Assembly (NCBI GenBank): GCA_012932295.1
Contig: JAAONU010000016.1
Coordinates: 42,501,241-42,565,240, forward strand
Reading direction: 5' to 3'
Source: Cyclina sinensis
Taxonomy: Eukaryota > Mollusca > Bivalvia > Venerida > Veneridae
Length of the DNA: 64,000 nt
Shown here: positions 1 through 13,626 of the stretch, one piece after another
Layout: each line of letters starts with the position of its first letter
How positions within the stretch are numbered: position 1 is the first letter of the stretch
Position numbers and translations under genes: made by a program
Notes under the pieces: model-generated
What the model was told of the DNA's origin: nothing
The model's input: only the letters and a program-made list of their open reading frames with translations
Database searches by the model: none

Positions 1-215
1 TGGCAATGCGCTGGATTGGTAATCCATGGGTTTCGAGTTCGGTCCCTCTGGGTTGCGAATTCGATCCCACTGGGTTGCGAGTTCGATCCCTCTGCTCTTC
101 CACTAACACAACTTATCACCTTACAGATGAGATGTCCCATATATCGGTACTTTTCAGTTGGTGTATAAAAGAACCCGGGTTGCCTCTAGAATAGGATGCT
201 TTCTGTATCTTGCAC
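1..215 (+). mobile_element. tRNA-headed SINE fragment
   Basis: The first 90 bases read like a diverged tRNA half: 'GCGCTGGATTGGTAATCCA' resembles an anticodon arm, followed by three B-box-like stretches ('GAGTTCGGTCCC', 'GAATTCGATCCC', 'GAGTTCGATCCC'). The body 'GATGAGATGTCCC', 'AAAAGAACCCGGG' and 'CTTTCTGTATCTTGCACTA' matches the reverse complement of the SINE at 22170-22440, so they are the same family in opposite orientations. It is cut by the window edge. Confidence 0.6.
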
Positions 216-1622
216 TACCACCAAAACCCAAAATAACTTAACTCTTCTGAGGTTGGTCATACGGGAAACCGGTACCGACGAAAAATAAAATCAATAACAT
301 AGATCGGTAAAAAAAGGAGAAAAAATGTACCCACGTGGCAACGAGACGAGTCCTAAGTTAATATTTACACATTAAGTTAATGTAGTTTAACTAAGTTCAC
401 ACGGGGATGGTACTAAGTTCATAATTATAGGAGGGCGAAAGCGAAATCGTTCGATATGTTTCTTTGTTCAAAATCAATTAAAATTTTTCATTTCTATCCC
501 TTAATATGATGATAAACGGAAGGACATGCTTTATCAGTCTCAGTGGCCACACATACAACAATTCTTAATATGAAATACCTATTTTACCTTCTTACGACTG
601 AATGTTTACAAATCGGCGGGTATATTCAGTGCAAAGAAATTTCCACATTTAAACTGATGGGAAATTCTGATTTTTATGTGAAGTTCATGGCATATCATTA
701 TAAACGAAACATTCACTGCAGTTTATTTTTCAAAAGTTCTATGATATAAGCCCTGCAAGGATGGAATCCGTTTGCTTTAGCTTTGAAGTTACTTGAAAAG
801 TATATAATAAAACGAAATGCGAGTTTGCTCTTGTAGTGATGTGTACTTGTTTTTGATTAAAAATAAAAACTGTTTAAAGGCAATATAAAGCGAAATAAAC
901 CATTTTTTTCAGGAATACGTTGTGAATTTAAGCATTTTATTTCATTGGCTGGTATGAATAGAGAAACCAATTTAAATACATACCCACGAACGTTATTCTG
1001 TATATGCTAAATTTATCCTTATCTAACTTTTTGATTATGTAAAAAGCGAAATTTTATACCGGCGTAATGACTTGAGAGATAATTTCACTGAAACAGAAAT
1101 CAAGTTACACAATGGAGGAATAATTGCTTGTGCTGAAACTTTTCAAAGAAGTTCCTTAAAATGTAATAAATCAGTATAAAGCGTCCACATTCTTTGGATA
1201 AAGTTTCAGTGAAATGAGAACGAACAGCTGCATTCATGGGTAAAAATCGGCACCATATCCTGGTACGGCCGAATAGGCTCGGGTACGAATAGTTTAAGGA
1301 CGATATAAGCAGACAGTACTTTCGTATTTTGTTTTATATATGGTGGTATAATATGATAGCGAAATTGAAAAAAATAAAAATAAAAACAGTAACAATAACA
1401 ACAACAAACATTTAGCTTTAAAAAACGTGATTTCCTATATAAATCACTTAAGGGTCACGGAAGCCTCCATTGAGAAGTTACCAAATTTCTCCCTAAACAT
1501 ATTTGATAAATATATTTCTGAACGTGCAATTCAAGAGATCTAGAGTCTGTCTACATTAACGATTAAGCAACATAGTCTTGATGATCTTGGCGATCTTGGC
1601 TGGAAACAAAGCCCCGACTTTT

Positions 1623-1669
<47 letters not shown>

Positions 1670-3050
1670 CAATATTTACAGAAAGAAACGCCGTAGGTCC
1701 TACATTTAACATGGTACCTTTTCAGTCCAACTAACTGTAAGCAAGTCGAGATATTGTGTATTTTTTTTGTATTGAATTATTTAGACTAGGTACCTTTTTG
1801 GCTTTTTCTGTATTTTGTGATTATCTCGAGCAAACGTCTTGTGACTTGGAAAGGTTACAGATTTTACTAGAGTATGCATGAACAGGTTTTCTCTTTAATA
1901 GAGTGAGCTGATGAACATAAATAGTTACTCTGAAGATTAATCAAAATAATTCAAGTGACGTCTTGAGCAAATTCTGAGATTTTTGTTATGGGTCAGAATG
2001 TCGCTACTCTCCAGATGTACACACTTGTGTAGTAAACAACAACAACAACAACAAATTAAACACTTCACATGACTTGTTATCAAAAGTGATCTGAACATCC
2101 TGTATGTGTATATAGGTAAGTGTACACTAGCTTATTTCGATTACAAATCTCTTTGATAAAATAAATACATACATGATTAAGGTGAGAATCTCGTGATCTC
2201 AAGCCGTTAAACACTGCCTGATTTAGTGACTATCGAATTTCAACATAGTATTCATAAAATCTAAAGATCGTGAACTCTCAACAGCCGTAAATGTCAGCTT
2301 TTGTATCATCAATGGATTTAAATAGAGTCACCTGTATTAGATTCGTTATTTAGTGAACTTACACATTTATTCTCTTCGATTTAAATTTTCAACATTTTAT
2401 AAGATCGTGGATAGGCCTGGTCATCAAATCAACATATATATGGTCGTCCGATTGATTTCAGATGTAATAGTAAGCTGTGTAAAGTATGACAGATGTGTAT
2501 GTACTTTACAAATACGTAAATTATCCCCAGGGCTGATTTACAGCAAAAAAATAAAATTACTAACTATATTTACAACACTTCATCGTCATCATGTAATAAT
2601 CATGATCATCATCTGAAAATTCTGATGATAGGGGTCAACAAATTTGAAGATTTATATCTCATAACCAAAAACTTTCATAGCACATTAACCTCAATAGAAA
2701 ATCTCAATTATGTTTTGACAGTCAGACTTGTCAAGTTATTAATGATAATTAATAGATTAAGTAAAGTGTGGAAAGGTCTACTTACTATTTCACATGTAGG
2801 TCAGAATTTCGTTCGTGATAAAGTCCACATGTCAGCTAAAATCCTTTCTATTGTAAAAATATTTGGTATTATAATCCGCAAAGTAATTTCGCCAAAGCTG
2901 TTTACACAGAAGAAACTAACCACACTATCTTATTAACTGTACAACCTGTGGTGAAGTCCCAACGAATGATATACAGTACAATAAATAATGATCATCTTCA
3001 CCGTTCAATGATAAACCAGTGAAACTGATAGCGGGACTGTATGGTAAGGT
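216..3050. other. AT-rich intergenic DNA, no gene seen
   Basis: Short open frames here (543-749, 2353-2616, 2625-2936) have AT-driven composition, no recognisable domain and no convincing splice context. The only structured items are an (AT)n microsatellite and a short (CAA)n run at about 2036-2054. Confidence 0.5.
1626..1668. repeat. (AT)n microsatellite
   Basis: An uninterrupted alternating TA run of about 43 bases, self-complementary and likely length-variable. Confidence 0.95.
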
Positions 3051-3057
3051 TTTTATA

Positions 3058-3236
3058 GACCAGCTTATGAACACGGAACGTTTTTACACAACATTTTTTT
3101 GTTAGGCCATAGAAATGATATCAGTTTTACTCCATAGAGAGATAGTACTGTGACCAGCTTATGAACACGGAACATTTTTTTTTGGTTGGGCCATACAAAT
3201 AATATATGTTTTAGTCCATAGAGAGATGGTACTGTG
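3058..3236. repeat. Two-copy tandem repeat, about 90 bp
   Basis: 'GACCAGCTTATGAACACGGA' occurs at about 3058 and about 3152, and each copy ends in 'CCATAGAGAGAT(A/G)GTACTGT'. The copies differ by small indels in a T-rich middle. Confidence 0.8.
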
Positions 3237-3744
3237 CTAGGATTGAAAAGTTAGGTCACCTCAGGTCAAAACTTGGCAGAAATCGCAGTAACCACAATCG
3301 ACTTAAAATTACTGTCCTAGCACCATACTACCCGGCTTTGTTGAGGTTTGTCAAAAAAAAAAAGTCAGTGTCTACAGAACAGAAAGATCAGTTGAAAAAC
3401 AGATTGTCTGATCGAACCAGCCGAATGCGACCACATCTCATGATGATGTCACAGAGAGAAAGACCAAGTGTTAAATGACCAGTTACAAGGAAGTATAATT
3501 ATTCAGGCATGCCACTTTCATACTTGAATTTGTAAACCACAGTAAATGAAGCGTAAAAAATCTGTTATCGTAGTTATTTATCGTCTGGTGTTCTGAAGTA
3601 AGCGACAATAAGTAAATCGTGAATATTACCCGTCTTAATTGTTACATCCCAATGGCCTTAAAGTACAGCACTAAACTGATCTTTATCATAAATGTGGAAC
3701 TATAGTTATGTTATATTATAAACTAGGAAAGGGGTCCACGCTCT

Positions 3745-6700
3745 ATTTCGATAAGCCTGCAAGCAATCTTTCCATTTTGCCTTGGTGGCGTTTTTACCTG
3801 GGTATTCTCATGCAATTCTTTCAAAGAAACTCGTATTAATGTAGTTTTTTTCCTTCTGAAAACAACGATTATACACATTATACGTAGTAACTTATCGGAA
3901 GAATGGAAGGATATTCCTAGAAGAAGAAAAGAAAAGAAAACCAATGATTTCAGCTTGTCTTCTCAAAAATACATTTTGTAACTGAAACTACAATCCTCGA
4001 TATTTATCAAAGATTTTTTTTTCATATCCAGGACATTTTTTTCACCTACTAGCTTTACAATGAGTTTTTTTGAAGGAAGTAACAGTAGTGTGTATTAGAA
4101 CATAATTTAAATCCAAACAAATAACACTGATTCAAGCCAGTATATTTAAACATGGTATTGACAAACGAAACAAATATGTGCATCTCCCGAGATTGTATTT
4201 CAGATGTCCTATGCATATTCTTGTGTCAGACTTTATTCACTACATTTTTTCTTAATAAATATGACAATAAACATACCATTTCATTTTTATTCCACTGTAA
4301 ATGTCATGCCAAGCTAAATCTATAAACCAATCGTATAATTCTTCGGATGAGATTACCAACGATAAAAAGAGAAGGTTAAAACAACTAATAATGGCTTTAT
4401 TTTATTCGTTGGACTGACTTATGTACTAATTAGATCGGTGGACTAATGAACTTATTCGTCGGGCTGACTAATGAACTTATTCGTTGGACTGATTTATGAA
4501 TCCTCTATCCTCTACGTGCGATTGCCTAATGAAGCCTTTATCTTATCAGTGTCACTCATTAATAACACTTCTTTTTCATTATTCACTTATGAGTTCAATG
4601 TATTATTCGTGTGACCGAGTAATAAGTCTTATGTGTAATACATTGAACCGACCAATAAGGCATCAATGTTATTCGTGAGGCTGACCAATAAGGTATCAAT
4701 GTTATTCGTGAGACTAACCACTGATTAATAACCCTTCTATATTAGTGGGACTGTCAATGAGTTTTCTATCTCATTTTGGGACTGACTTATCAAGTACCTA
4801 CCTGACTCTCTGGACAGTCTAATGACGCCTTGATTAATTTCATTCTTTGGAAAAAAAGCAAACAAAAACGTACAGCTTCTGTCTCCTTCATGCCTTCTGA
4901 CATATGACGCTTCTACCTCATTCATAGGGCTGACTCAGGAATCCACTATTTAATCGAATGAGACCTTTACCTAATTGGTATGTGAGCTAGATAAGACCTT
5001 TATCTTATCCCATGGCTGAATAACGAGGCCTCTATCTAATCCTTATGACTAACGAGGAAACTAATCCGTGGGACGGACTTAGCTTGCTCTCTTTCTAATC
5101 GGTGAGACTGACTGATGAGGCCCTTACCTTTTTAGTTTTTAGCCTTATTCGTGGAACTGACTAATGAGGCCTCTACCTAATTCGTGGAACTGAATAATGA
5201 GGCCTCTACCTAACTCGTGGGACTGACTAATGAGGCTCCTACCTAATTCGTGAGACTGACTTATGAGGCATCTGCCTTATTCGTGGGATTAACTTATTCG
5301 TTGGACTGATAAATGGGGCTTCTGACACATTCATGAGACTGGCTGATTAAGCATCTTTTCTTAATCGAGGGAATAAAGAGAGGAAATACCTATTTGACTG
5401 TTTCAGTGATCTGACAGAAAATTGTTATTATATTGATTAAAATAACAGCTGAGATCTGCTGGTTTTAATTTGATTTCATTTTTATTCTGATCAACTGTCA
5501 CAATGCCTGTATCCTGTGGAGTGAGGGCAAAAACAAATTAAACAGTCATTAAGCTAAAAACATTGACTACCCATCAATTATTAGATAGCAAATAACTTTG
5601 AACAATTATCAAGAGACATAAACATAATTATGACTTGCATGTTTAATTCATTTTTTCACCTTTTCATGACAGTGCTAGCCTTGTACTCTTTTTGTATGTG
5701 TTTCCTGTCTGATTTGTCCAGATAATTCTACCTGTAGTTAAAGTACTCGTGGCAAGTAAATTCGAATTTGTGAGTCTTTTTTTCTAGCGGATTTCTTATT
5801 TAACTATTTTTCTTTCATCTCTAAAAAGAATCAACATTTCCATTTAACTTGTCAAAGATACATGCTTTCTGCTAGCAGCTGTTTCAAATTCTGAGTTAAA
5901 CTTATGACCTTTAACTTAGAACAAACAAATAAACAGACACTGAAGCAATTAAAATATGAAGAAAGAAATCATTCTCTTTTCTTAAAATTACTCATGGTTC
6001 TAACCATCCCGATGTCAGACAATATCTGACAAGAGGGAGATATTAGATTAGATATGTCAAAATATATCATAAACATGGTTCATTTGCGTATATTGAGAGT
6101 AAACTTAGCCACCAGGCGTAAATAATAATTCATATTTGATACATCGTACTCGACTTATAATATCTTGCCCACTTTATTGTGAGGGGATAGGAAAGTATTT
6201 GAGTTTGAAAAGGCAAGGAAATCAGTCATTTATGATATCTACAAATTGCAATCGGAGAGTAGCTGTTTTTTTTTTTTTTCAAAATTTTACTCACATATTT
6301 GTAAACGGTTCAGTTTTGATCTAAACCTTTCGGAAGATTGAGTCAAACGTTCTTTTTTTTAGCATGCTAAAAAAAGGAAGTTACGGTGACATTCATAGAT
6401 GGCTTCAAGCCTTTTTGCGTCAGATGTCGCTTCACTAATATTGAACGCACCTCTCGGGGATTGTTTCACAGTTTCATAGTATTACAAACGTTAATTAATT
6501 AATAGAAGCTGTGATAAAGCTTTGTAATAAATACGTTTTTCCAACACTTTAATTAAAATGAATGAGATCTTTATTACAACCAATGGCCTGAATTTACGGT
6601 TTTTGTTTCAACAGACTGAAACTATAAGAACTTTTATCATAATATTAAGAAAGAGCTGGTGAATCCGTGTATTTCCGGAGAAAAGAAGGTTGTGATATAA

Positions 6701-6960
6701 AATTGTTTTGAACATAAAACTTCATTTCTCATTTTTGCACTATATTAAAGCGTTACCGTAGCGCTATTTTCAAATATATGGTTCATTATTTCTCTGACCT
6801 TGGTGTTCATGGTCGTACATAAAATAAATCGATCCTTGAACTTAAATAATCTTTTCATAAACTGCATAGTTAATAAACACTTCCCCTAACTGAAGTACAT
6901 TACATGGTATTCTGGTATTTAGAAAAAAACGCCAGTTGAAGTTGGTATTACTAATTGCAG
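3745..6960. repeat. Tandem segmental duplication, first copy
   Basis: This aligns in order with 6961-8870. Shared landmarks include 'ATTCTCATGCAATTCTTTCA' (3803 and 7023), 'GGAAGGATATTCCTAG' (3905 and 7125), 'CACTGAAGCAATTAAAATAT' (5938 and 7680), 'GGTTCATTTGCGTATATTGA' (6076 and 7800) and 'GTATTACTAATTG' (6945 and 8838). The copy is about 1.3 kb longer than the second, mainly because of a minisatellite expansion at 4400-5345. No gene is apparent in it. Confidence 0.8.
4400..5345. repeat. Degenerate minisatellite, about 40-bp unit
   Basis: The recurring core is 'GGGACTGACTAATGAGGC' followed by 'CTCTACCTAATTCGT' with many variants. Units are best preserved at about 5090-5340. The open frames inside it (4496-4678 plus, 4737-4925 minus) are products of the repeat. 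Confidence 0.85.
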
Positions 6961-8870
6961 GCCTTTTTTCATTCGCTTGCGAACAATCTTTTGATTTTGC
7001 CTAAATTACGTTCTTCACCTGGACATTCTCATGCAATTCTTTCAATGAAACTTATATTAAAGTAGCTTTTTCCACATGTAAATAACATAAATACACAGTA
7101 CACGTAATCACTTATCTGCAGGACGGAAGGATATTCCTAGAAAAAAAAAACTAATGATTTCTCCTTCTCAAAAATACTTCAGTATTTGGAAGTACACTCC
7201 TCAAGACATTATTTCAAGATTTTTTTAGCAAATCAAGGACATTTTTAACCCTCTAGTTTTACAATAAGTTTTATTGAAGGAAATAACAGTAGTATGTAAT
7301 AGAACAGAATTTAAATCTAAGGAAATAACAGGCAACAAACCAGTATGTTTAAAAATAGTACAAATGTATCGACAAACGAAACAAATATGTGCACTGCTAC
7401 GATGCATCTCTCAAACATAGTTGGATGCTCTATCCAATACGTTGGATTGACTAATGAAGCTTTATCTTATCTGTGTGACTGAATAATGACAGTTCCTTTT
7501 TCTTATTCATTGGTCTGACTTTTGTGTCTAAATATGAACTCATTGTCTTTTCTAGCAGATTCCCATCCAAAAAATAATCCTGCACTGTATTTCTTTCACC
7601 TCTGAAAAGAATCACTGTTTCCATGATACTATTTCAAATTCTGAGTTAAACTTCTAACCTTTAACTTATAACAAACAGACACTGAAGCAATTAAAATATG
7701 AAGAAAAAAAAAAGGATTCTCTTTTCTTAAAATTACTCATAGTTTCATCCTGATGCCAGATATTAGATTAGATATGTCAGAACATATCTGAAATAAACAT
7801 GGTTCATTTGCGTATATTGAGAGTAATTCTAGCCACAAAGCGTAAATAATAATTCATATTTGATACCCGTGCTCACTTTTCGACCCTTTTGATTGTAAGG
7901 GGATAGGAAAATATTTGTGTAAAAAGGTAGGGAAAACCACCATTAATGATATCTACAGGTTGCAATCCTCTAGGAAGCTTCGAATCATTTTTCTAAGAAG
8001 CTTCGAATCATTTTTCTAAGAAGCTTCGAAACATTTTTCGAGGAGTAGCTCTTTCTCATTTTTGCTCACTTTTTTATAAACAGTGCTGTTCTGAAATTCT
8101 AAACTGAATCATGGAAATAAATCTAATTTGAATTTTCAGAAGATTAAAGTAAACGTTTTCTAAGAATGCTGGAAAACAACAACAACAGCAACAAAACTTG
8201 GAGGTTACAGTGACATTCATAGATGTCTTCAAGCCTTTTAACACCAGATGTCGCTTTGCTGCATATTGACTGCACCTCTCAAGGAACTTTTTAAAGTTAC
8301 ACACGTTAATTATTTAATTAGAAGCTGTGATAAAGATTTGTTATAAATTTACGATACTTTTATTAACACTTAAACTAAAATCAAGAGATCTTTGTTACAA
8401 CTAAAGACCCTAATTTTTATAATTTTTATTATTGTAACAGTCTGAAACTATAGGAAATAGTATAGTAATATTGTACAAAGCATAATAAATGTGTCAATAT
8501 ACCCTTGTTCTTCTAAAGACTATCAAAAGGTATGAAACGCCCTTTGAGCTGGATAATCCCTATATTTTGGCAGAAAAATAGGTTGATATATAAAATGGTT
8601 TTGAACAGATAATTACAAAAATTCATTTTCTTATTTTTACACCACATTTAAGCATCACCATCGCGTCAGTAAATATATGGTTCATTATTTCTGATCTATG
8701 TATACAAGGTCATATATGAAATAAATCAATTCTTGTTCAGAATTAATCTATTCATAAACCGTACAGTTCATGTGAACTACCCGAAAATGAAATACATTTC
8801 CTGGTACTTAAAATAAACGCCGTTTGCAGCTTGTATTACTAATTGGCAAATATCTTAAAGTTATTGATTC
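6961..8870. repeat. Tandem segmental duplication, second copy
   Basis: Collinear, diverged copy of 3745-6960 in direct orientation, joined head to tail with it. Where the first copy holds a kilobase-scale minisatellite, this one has only about two units (7435-7520). Open frames such as 7225-7407 and 8074-8304 (both minus) are not conserved as reading frames between the copies, so I do not call genes. Confidence 0.8.
7970..8045. repeat. Short tandem repeat with GAAGCTTC palindrome, 3 copies
   Basis: Three near-identical units of about 25 bp carry 'GAAGCTTCGAA' followed by 'CATTTTTC'. The core is self-complementary. The matching place in the first duplication copy (about 6255) lacks it. Confidence 0.85.
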
Positions 8871-8894
8871 TAGAAAGTAAATATTTACATTCGT

Positions 8895-9420
8895 AATCCG
8901 TTATACTCGGATCGAGTTTAACTTGTTGAAGGCTTTCCATTAGGTGTGAAGGGATTATACATGCGATTGACTCTGTATCGAGTCGTTTCATGTCGTAATA
9001 TATCGAAATTTTTCAAATCATGGCATAATTTGTTGTCATGTTTCACACTCTGTCGTATGGTATCGATATATTTGACAGCCGGTTGTTTCACGAGTACATC
9101 GAAAGCATTTTCAAAATCATCATGTCGTGTTTATGTCGTCATGTTTCATACCATGTCGTAATGACTTTGTTTTTGTTTCATATAATGTCGTATTATGTCG
9201 TGTTTTGTCACAACATATTATATCGTAATGAAAACATGTCGTTTCAGTTAAGGTCGTAAAGTACTTTTATCGTAATTGCCACACGTCTAATAATAACCCA
9301 GCACACTAACATTATTCTGTATCGTATCGTTACGATCCGTATCGCATTTAACTGGACCGTATTGTAATCTATGGTATCGTATCAAATCGTGACGTATCGA
9401 TATATTAACCTGTATATTTT
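8895..9420. repeat. TCGT/TCGTA-rich degenerate simple-sequence tract
   Basis: 'ATGTCGTA', 'GTATCGTATCG' and related words recur irregularly on the plus strand across about 500 bp, with no fixed period. CpG density is far above that of the neighbouring AT-rich DNA. The overlapping open frames at 8946-9259 are low-complexity consequences of this. Confidence 0.6.
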
Positions 9421-12400
9421 ACTTATATTCTATTGTCTTTTGTTTTATGAAGTGGAGTTTGCGTCCTTTAAGGCTTCGTCGACTCTTCGTTTGCAGGCAT
9501 ATTTAAAGTAAGACTGATATGTCGCTTAGTAAAAGATATGTCTTGATTAAATTATAAGGCATTTGAATTGGAAAATGACATCTTAGGAGTAAAACACTAT
9601 ATGAACTTGCTTAGAAATACACGATGGAACAAAATGGTTCAGTGGCGCTATCATAAAATCATTCGGTGAAGTATCATAAAATATTTATCCTTATCAAATC
9701 ATAAAATTTAATATGAAGAGGCGTTATAACGCTTACCTTCTTATTTGTGAAATTATCCCAGACAAATAAGTAATCCCGAATAGTTTTCCCCACGTTATTT
9801 TCACATACACAGCTCTTTTCAGGATTAAGATATCAGTTTACTACAACTTTACCAACTTGCTGAAGCAAGCTGTATGAATTCATATCAATTTTTCACACAG
9901 TTGGAATGCAAGCGATATATTTATAAACATTTCACATTTTCAAAACCTAGCCATGTGTGTATACCGCGGAGGTGAATATAAATTAGGGCTTATAATGTTA
10001 CACAGATATGCATGCATTATTTTTAAATTTGAATAAAACATAATGTTTTTTTTTAATGACGACGGATAGTCTGCTCGACTCGCGACTTCTTTAGGATTAT
10101 TTACACTATTGGATTATTATAAGCAAACATGTCAACATTACCTTGAATTCTTAAAGGTTTATTGGGAACATTGAATATCAAATTATCTTAACAATATAAT
10201 TAGCTAAAGAAATTGCTTAGACCTTATTTAACACTAATGATAACGACGACGACGACGATGATGATGATGATGGTGGTGATGATGGTGGTGGTGATGATGA
10301 TGATGGTGGTGATGATGATGGTGGTGATGATGGTGGTGATGATAATGATGATGATGATGATGATGATAGTCGTTATCGTTGTTATGTCGCTGCTGTTTAG
10401 AACTTGTAGGTCTAAATACTTTCATTTTTTTCTGGTTTTATTTTGCTACGATCGGTATTTTTAGTCTATTCCACTCTCGACCTTTTTAATACATTTCCTC
10501 TCAGGCATGATTTAAATATGTATTGCGTGCAAATTCGAAAACGCATTTTATAATTTCTTGCTTTATTGGTTTTGTCAAATCCCTTTTACAGTGAAAAGGA
10601 AAAGTATACTGACGTATTAATCATATTATTTAGAGTTTGATTAATGCAGTCAAGCATGTATTATATATTGCCTGCAAAGAATACTAATAAGGTTCGAGTC
10701 TCAGTTCAGTTTACATCTGATTAGCGGGCGAACTTAGCATATTGTAGGGTACCAATAAAATTAAATAAAGTCATCATTGCAGACTGCCGATCTATCGTTG
10801 TAAGATGATGAATAAAATCAGTTTTCCAAAGAAAAAAATATTATAGCTTATTTTGGCCGATTTCCACCGCGTTCCAGTGGAAAGGAGTACCTGTAGTGTA
10901 AAATAGCACACAAGACGGATAATTTGCAAGGACGGAATTTAGAAACCACGACAGTTGTTTCCCTTGAAATATCAAAATACTAAATTTTTCTACAGAAACG
11001 TATTGCCTGTTTGAAATGACAAACTGAAATATGTTTCGCATAGATCTACAAATACTGACAATTTTTGTCAAGCGCCAAACTATTTTTTTTTCTTTTTTTA
11101 AAGTTTTCTCAAGGTTAGGGCGAAATACATAAAGGTTGCCTTAAGCTCTCAACATTCTTATTATTAATTATAAAATTTCTTTAAGATGTTTGGAGGTTTC
11201 GAAAAGCGCTAAACAACCCACAAAGCATTGAAAATGGCCAGACAACTGTATTGCTTGGAACATTTTTGTTAACGTTTATTCAAATTTTTATACCTGAATA
11301 AAATTATGAAAATGGTTGAACTTATAGGCCAGACTGCATTTTCGGACGAGCATGGAACATTTCATGTCTGACTAGCACTTAGTAACATTTGAAGAAATTA
11401 GCATGCATAAAAAATATGAAGTTGACCAATCGAGAGGATGATAACTCCCGTCTGAGTAGTCTATGTAAACGTCTTTGGTGACAATCCGAAAATCACTGTT
11501 GTACATATCAGATATGAGGTTTCGAACACTGAGGGGCAGTAATCTGAGATTGAATAGCAGAAACGTTTAATAATATCCTATTATTTTACTGAAAACATAG
11601 ATAAAGTATTATAAACAAGTAAAGCTGATGACATTGTCGACAATAACTTAACAAAACCTTCAGAAATATAACCACATGTTCGTGAAGTTGACGGTCCGGC
11701 GGGCTAACGTCCTAACAATAGCGGCCAGGAGACCTGACTCATGTTTCCTAGAGATCTTAATGTATATTCTTTTCAGGGTAAACACAAAATTTAAAAATCA
11801 TTTCAAACAAATAACAAGGAAAGTGTCTGGGACATTTTTTTTCGAAATAATTAACCATCGGCGAAGCGGCCTTCGAACTACATTCTACATTTTCTATCCC
11901 TGTAAAAGCTGGGCCGCCAACTCCACGAACATAGAGAAAACCACATCCCGAACCCTGTACAATCATACTATAATAAAACTACTTATCTGTTGTAAAATTG
12001 ACACAAATAAAATCACATTCCTCGGCAGATTTAAAGCAAAGCGCTGCTGAATTTTAACCAAAGTGAAACAAGCACTAAAAAATTATAAGACTATTATTTT
12101 AAATACTGCTGGAATAAAACTTAACAATTAATCAAAGTTTATATTTTAGGAACGCAGGAAATAAATATTTTTTCACTCAAACAGATGACTGAGCAGAAAT
12201 AGATGGAGAACATAATAAGGCAGTATTGAATGAGAAAGATTGATCAAAAGCATTCTTAGGAAGTCCATAATTTTGATTAATGAATATTTTCTCCTCCGTA
12301 TTGATAAATGGTTGCAAAGATATTAATAAAATATTTCCTGGCCTACATGTTCCATTTACAAATTAGCTCTGCGTGACCGAAGAGCCTGCCACTCGCGTTT

Positions 12401-12540
12401 ATAACACGGATCTGTCAAGTTCTACGTCTCCATCATAAATATGTCATACAATAGCTTCTTTCTTTGAGCACTTTGCATGCGGAAAGCAATGCTTTTTCAT
12501 TTACTAACAAAAGTTATATCTGAATAACTACAGTTCTTTT
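9421..12540. other. Intergenic DNA, no supported gene
   Basis: Apart from the trinucleotide microsatellite at 10243-10368, I see no repeat family or gene. A less AT-rich island at about 11680-11970 is open on both strands (11676-12050 plus, 11757-11966 minus). The minus frame has cysteines and glycines, but I recognise no domain. Confidence 0.4.
10243..10368. repeat. (GAT/GGT)n trinucleotide microsatellite
   Basis: A run of GAT, GGT and GAC triplets of about 125 bp. It makes histidine-rich and methionine/valine-rich open frames on the two strands that are clearly repeat artefacts. Confidence 0.95.
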
Positions 12541-12894
12541 ATCACAATAATGAACATAATATTATATCGAAGATAAAAGTCGGGCAGAAAAAAGAACTAC
12601 CACAAAAGTAATTATATTCGGGCGTTTTTGTCTAGTTTCCTGTGGGGTATGAAGAAAAGTTTGCATAGGTTCAGGACCAGCTTCTAATTCCAGTCATTTT
12701 CGAGTGTTGTTCGGAAGCATTTAGTTTATATTTTCAGTTGAAAATGAAATTCCCTGACCGAGGTCTGCCCGGTGAACATAACTATCTCAATCTGCGACTT
12801 CCTACGTATTTTTTCTTCTGTAAGAGAACATTCAAAGAGATGGGGGAGTTAAATTCTTCCGAAAATATCTCTTTCACAAAAGACTATTAAGATT

Positions 12895-13460
12895 TCAGAT
12901 GCCTACAAGAAAAGGAGAGGGAATCTAATGGACAGAAGCGTACAAAAAAGGGGAGGAGGATCCAATGGACAGAAGCGTACAAAAAAGGGAGGAGGATCTA
13001 ATGGGCAAAAGCGTACAAAAAAAGGGAGGGAGGATCTAATGGGCAAAAGCGTACAAAAAGAGGGAAGGAAGATCTAATGGGCAAAAGCGTACAAGAAGAG
13101 GGAAGGAGGATCTAATGGGCAAAAGTCTTCATAAAAAAAGGAGGAGGATATAATTGGCAGAAATCTACAAGTAAAGGGGAGGGAGATCGTTTGGACAGAA
13201 GCGTACAAGAAAAGGAAGGGGGATCATATGGGCAGAAGCGTACAAGAAAAGGGTAGGAGAATCTAATAGACAGAAGCGTACGAGAAACGGGGAGGGGGAC
13301 GATCATATTGACATAAGCGTACAAGAAAAGAGCAGGGGATCTAATGGGCACAAGTGTACAAGAAAAAGGGAGGGGATCTAACGGGCGCAGACCTACAAGA
13401 AAAGCAGAGAGGATCTAATAGGCAGAAACCTACAAGAGAAGGGGAGGGGTGGGGGTCTAA
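12895..13460. repeat. 37-bp minisatellite 3' of receptor A
   Basis: Units read roughly 'AGAAGCGTACAAGAAAAGG' then 'GAGGGGGATCTAATGGGC', repeated about 15 times with purine-rich variation. A single unit-like seed is present at the matching place beside receptor B (27577, 'GTCTACAAGAAAAAAAAGGG') and receptor C (36427, 'GCCTACAAGAAAAAAAGGG'), so the array is an expansion private to unit A. Confidence 0.85.
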
Positions 13461-13626
13461 TGTCAGGAACATCTGATTACCATAAATAAAAAATGCAACC
13501 AGTGAAGGGTCAGTGGCTGTAGTTTACTATCACAGATCAGAATGTCAAGTAAACCTATCACATTTTTTGTAGAGCCCATTGTTAAGTCACTTTATCCAAT
13601 GGCGTTACTTCCTTACATGTTTTGTT

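Noticed and set aside
10234..10425. Histidine-rich 63-codon minus frame
   Set aside because: Produced by the GAT/GGT microsatellite.
11676..12050. 124-codon plus-strand frame, with an overlapping cysteine-containing minus frame
   Set aside because: Both strands are open over the same island, and neither product resembles a family I know. The island may be a decayed transposon, but I could not identify it.
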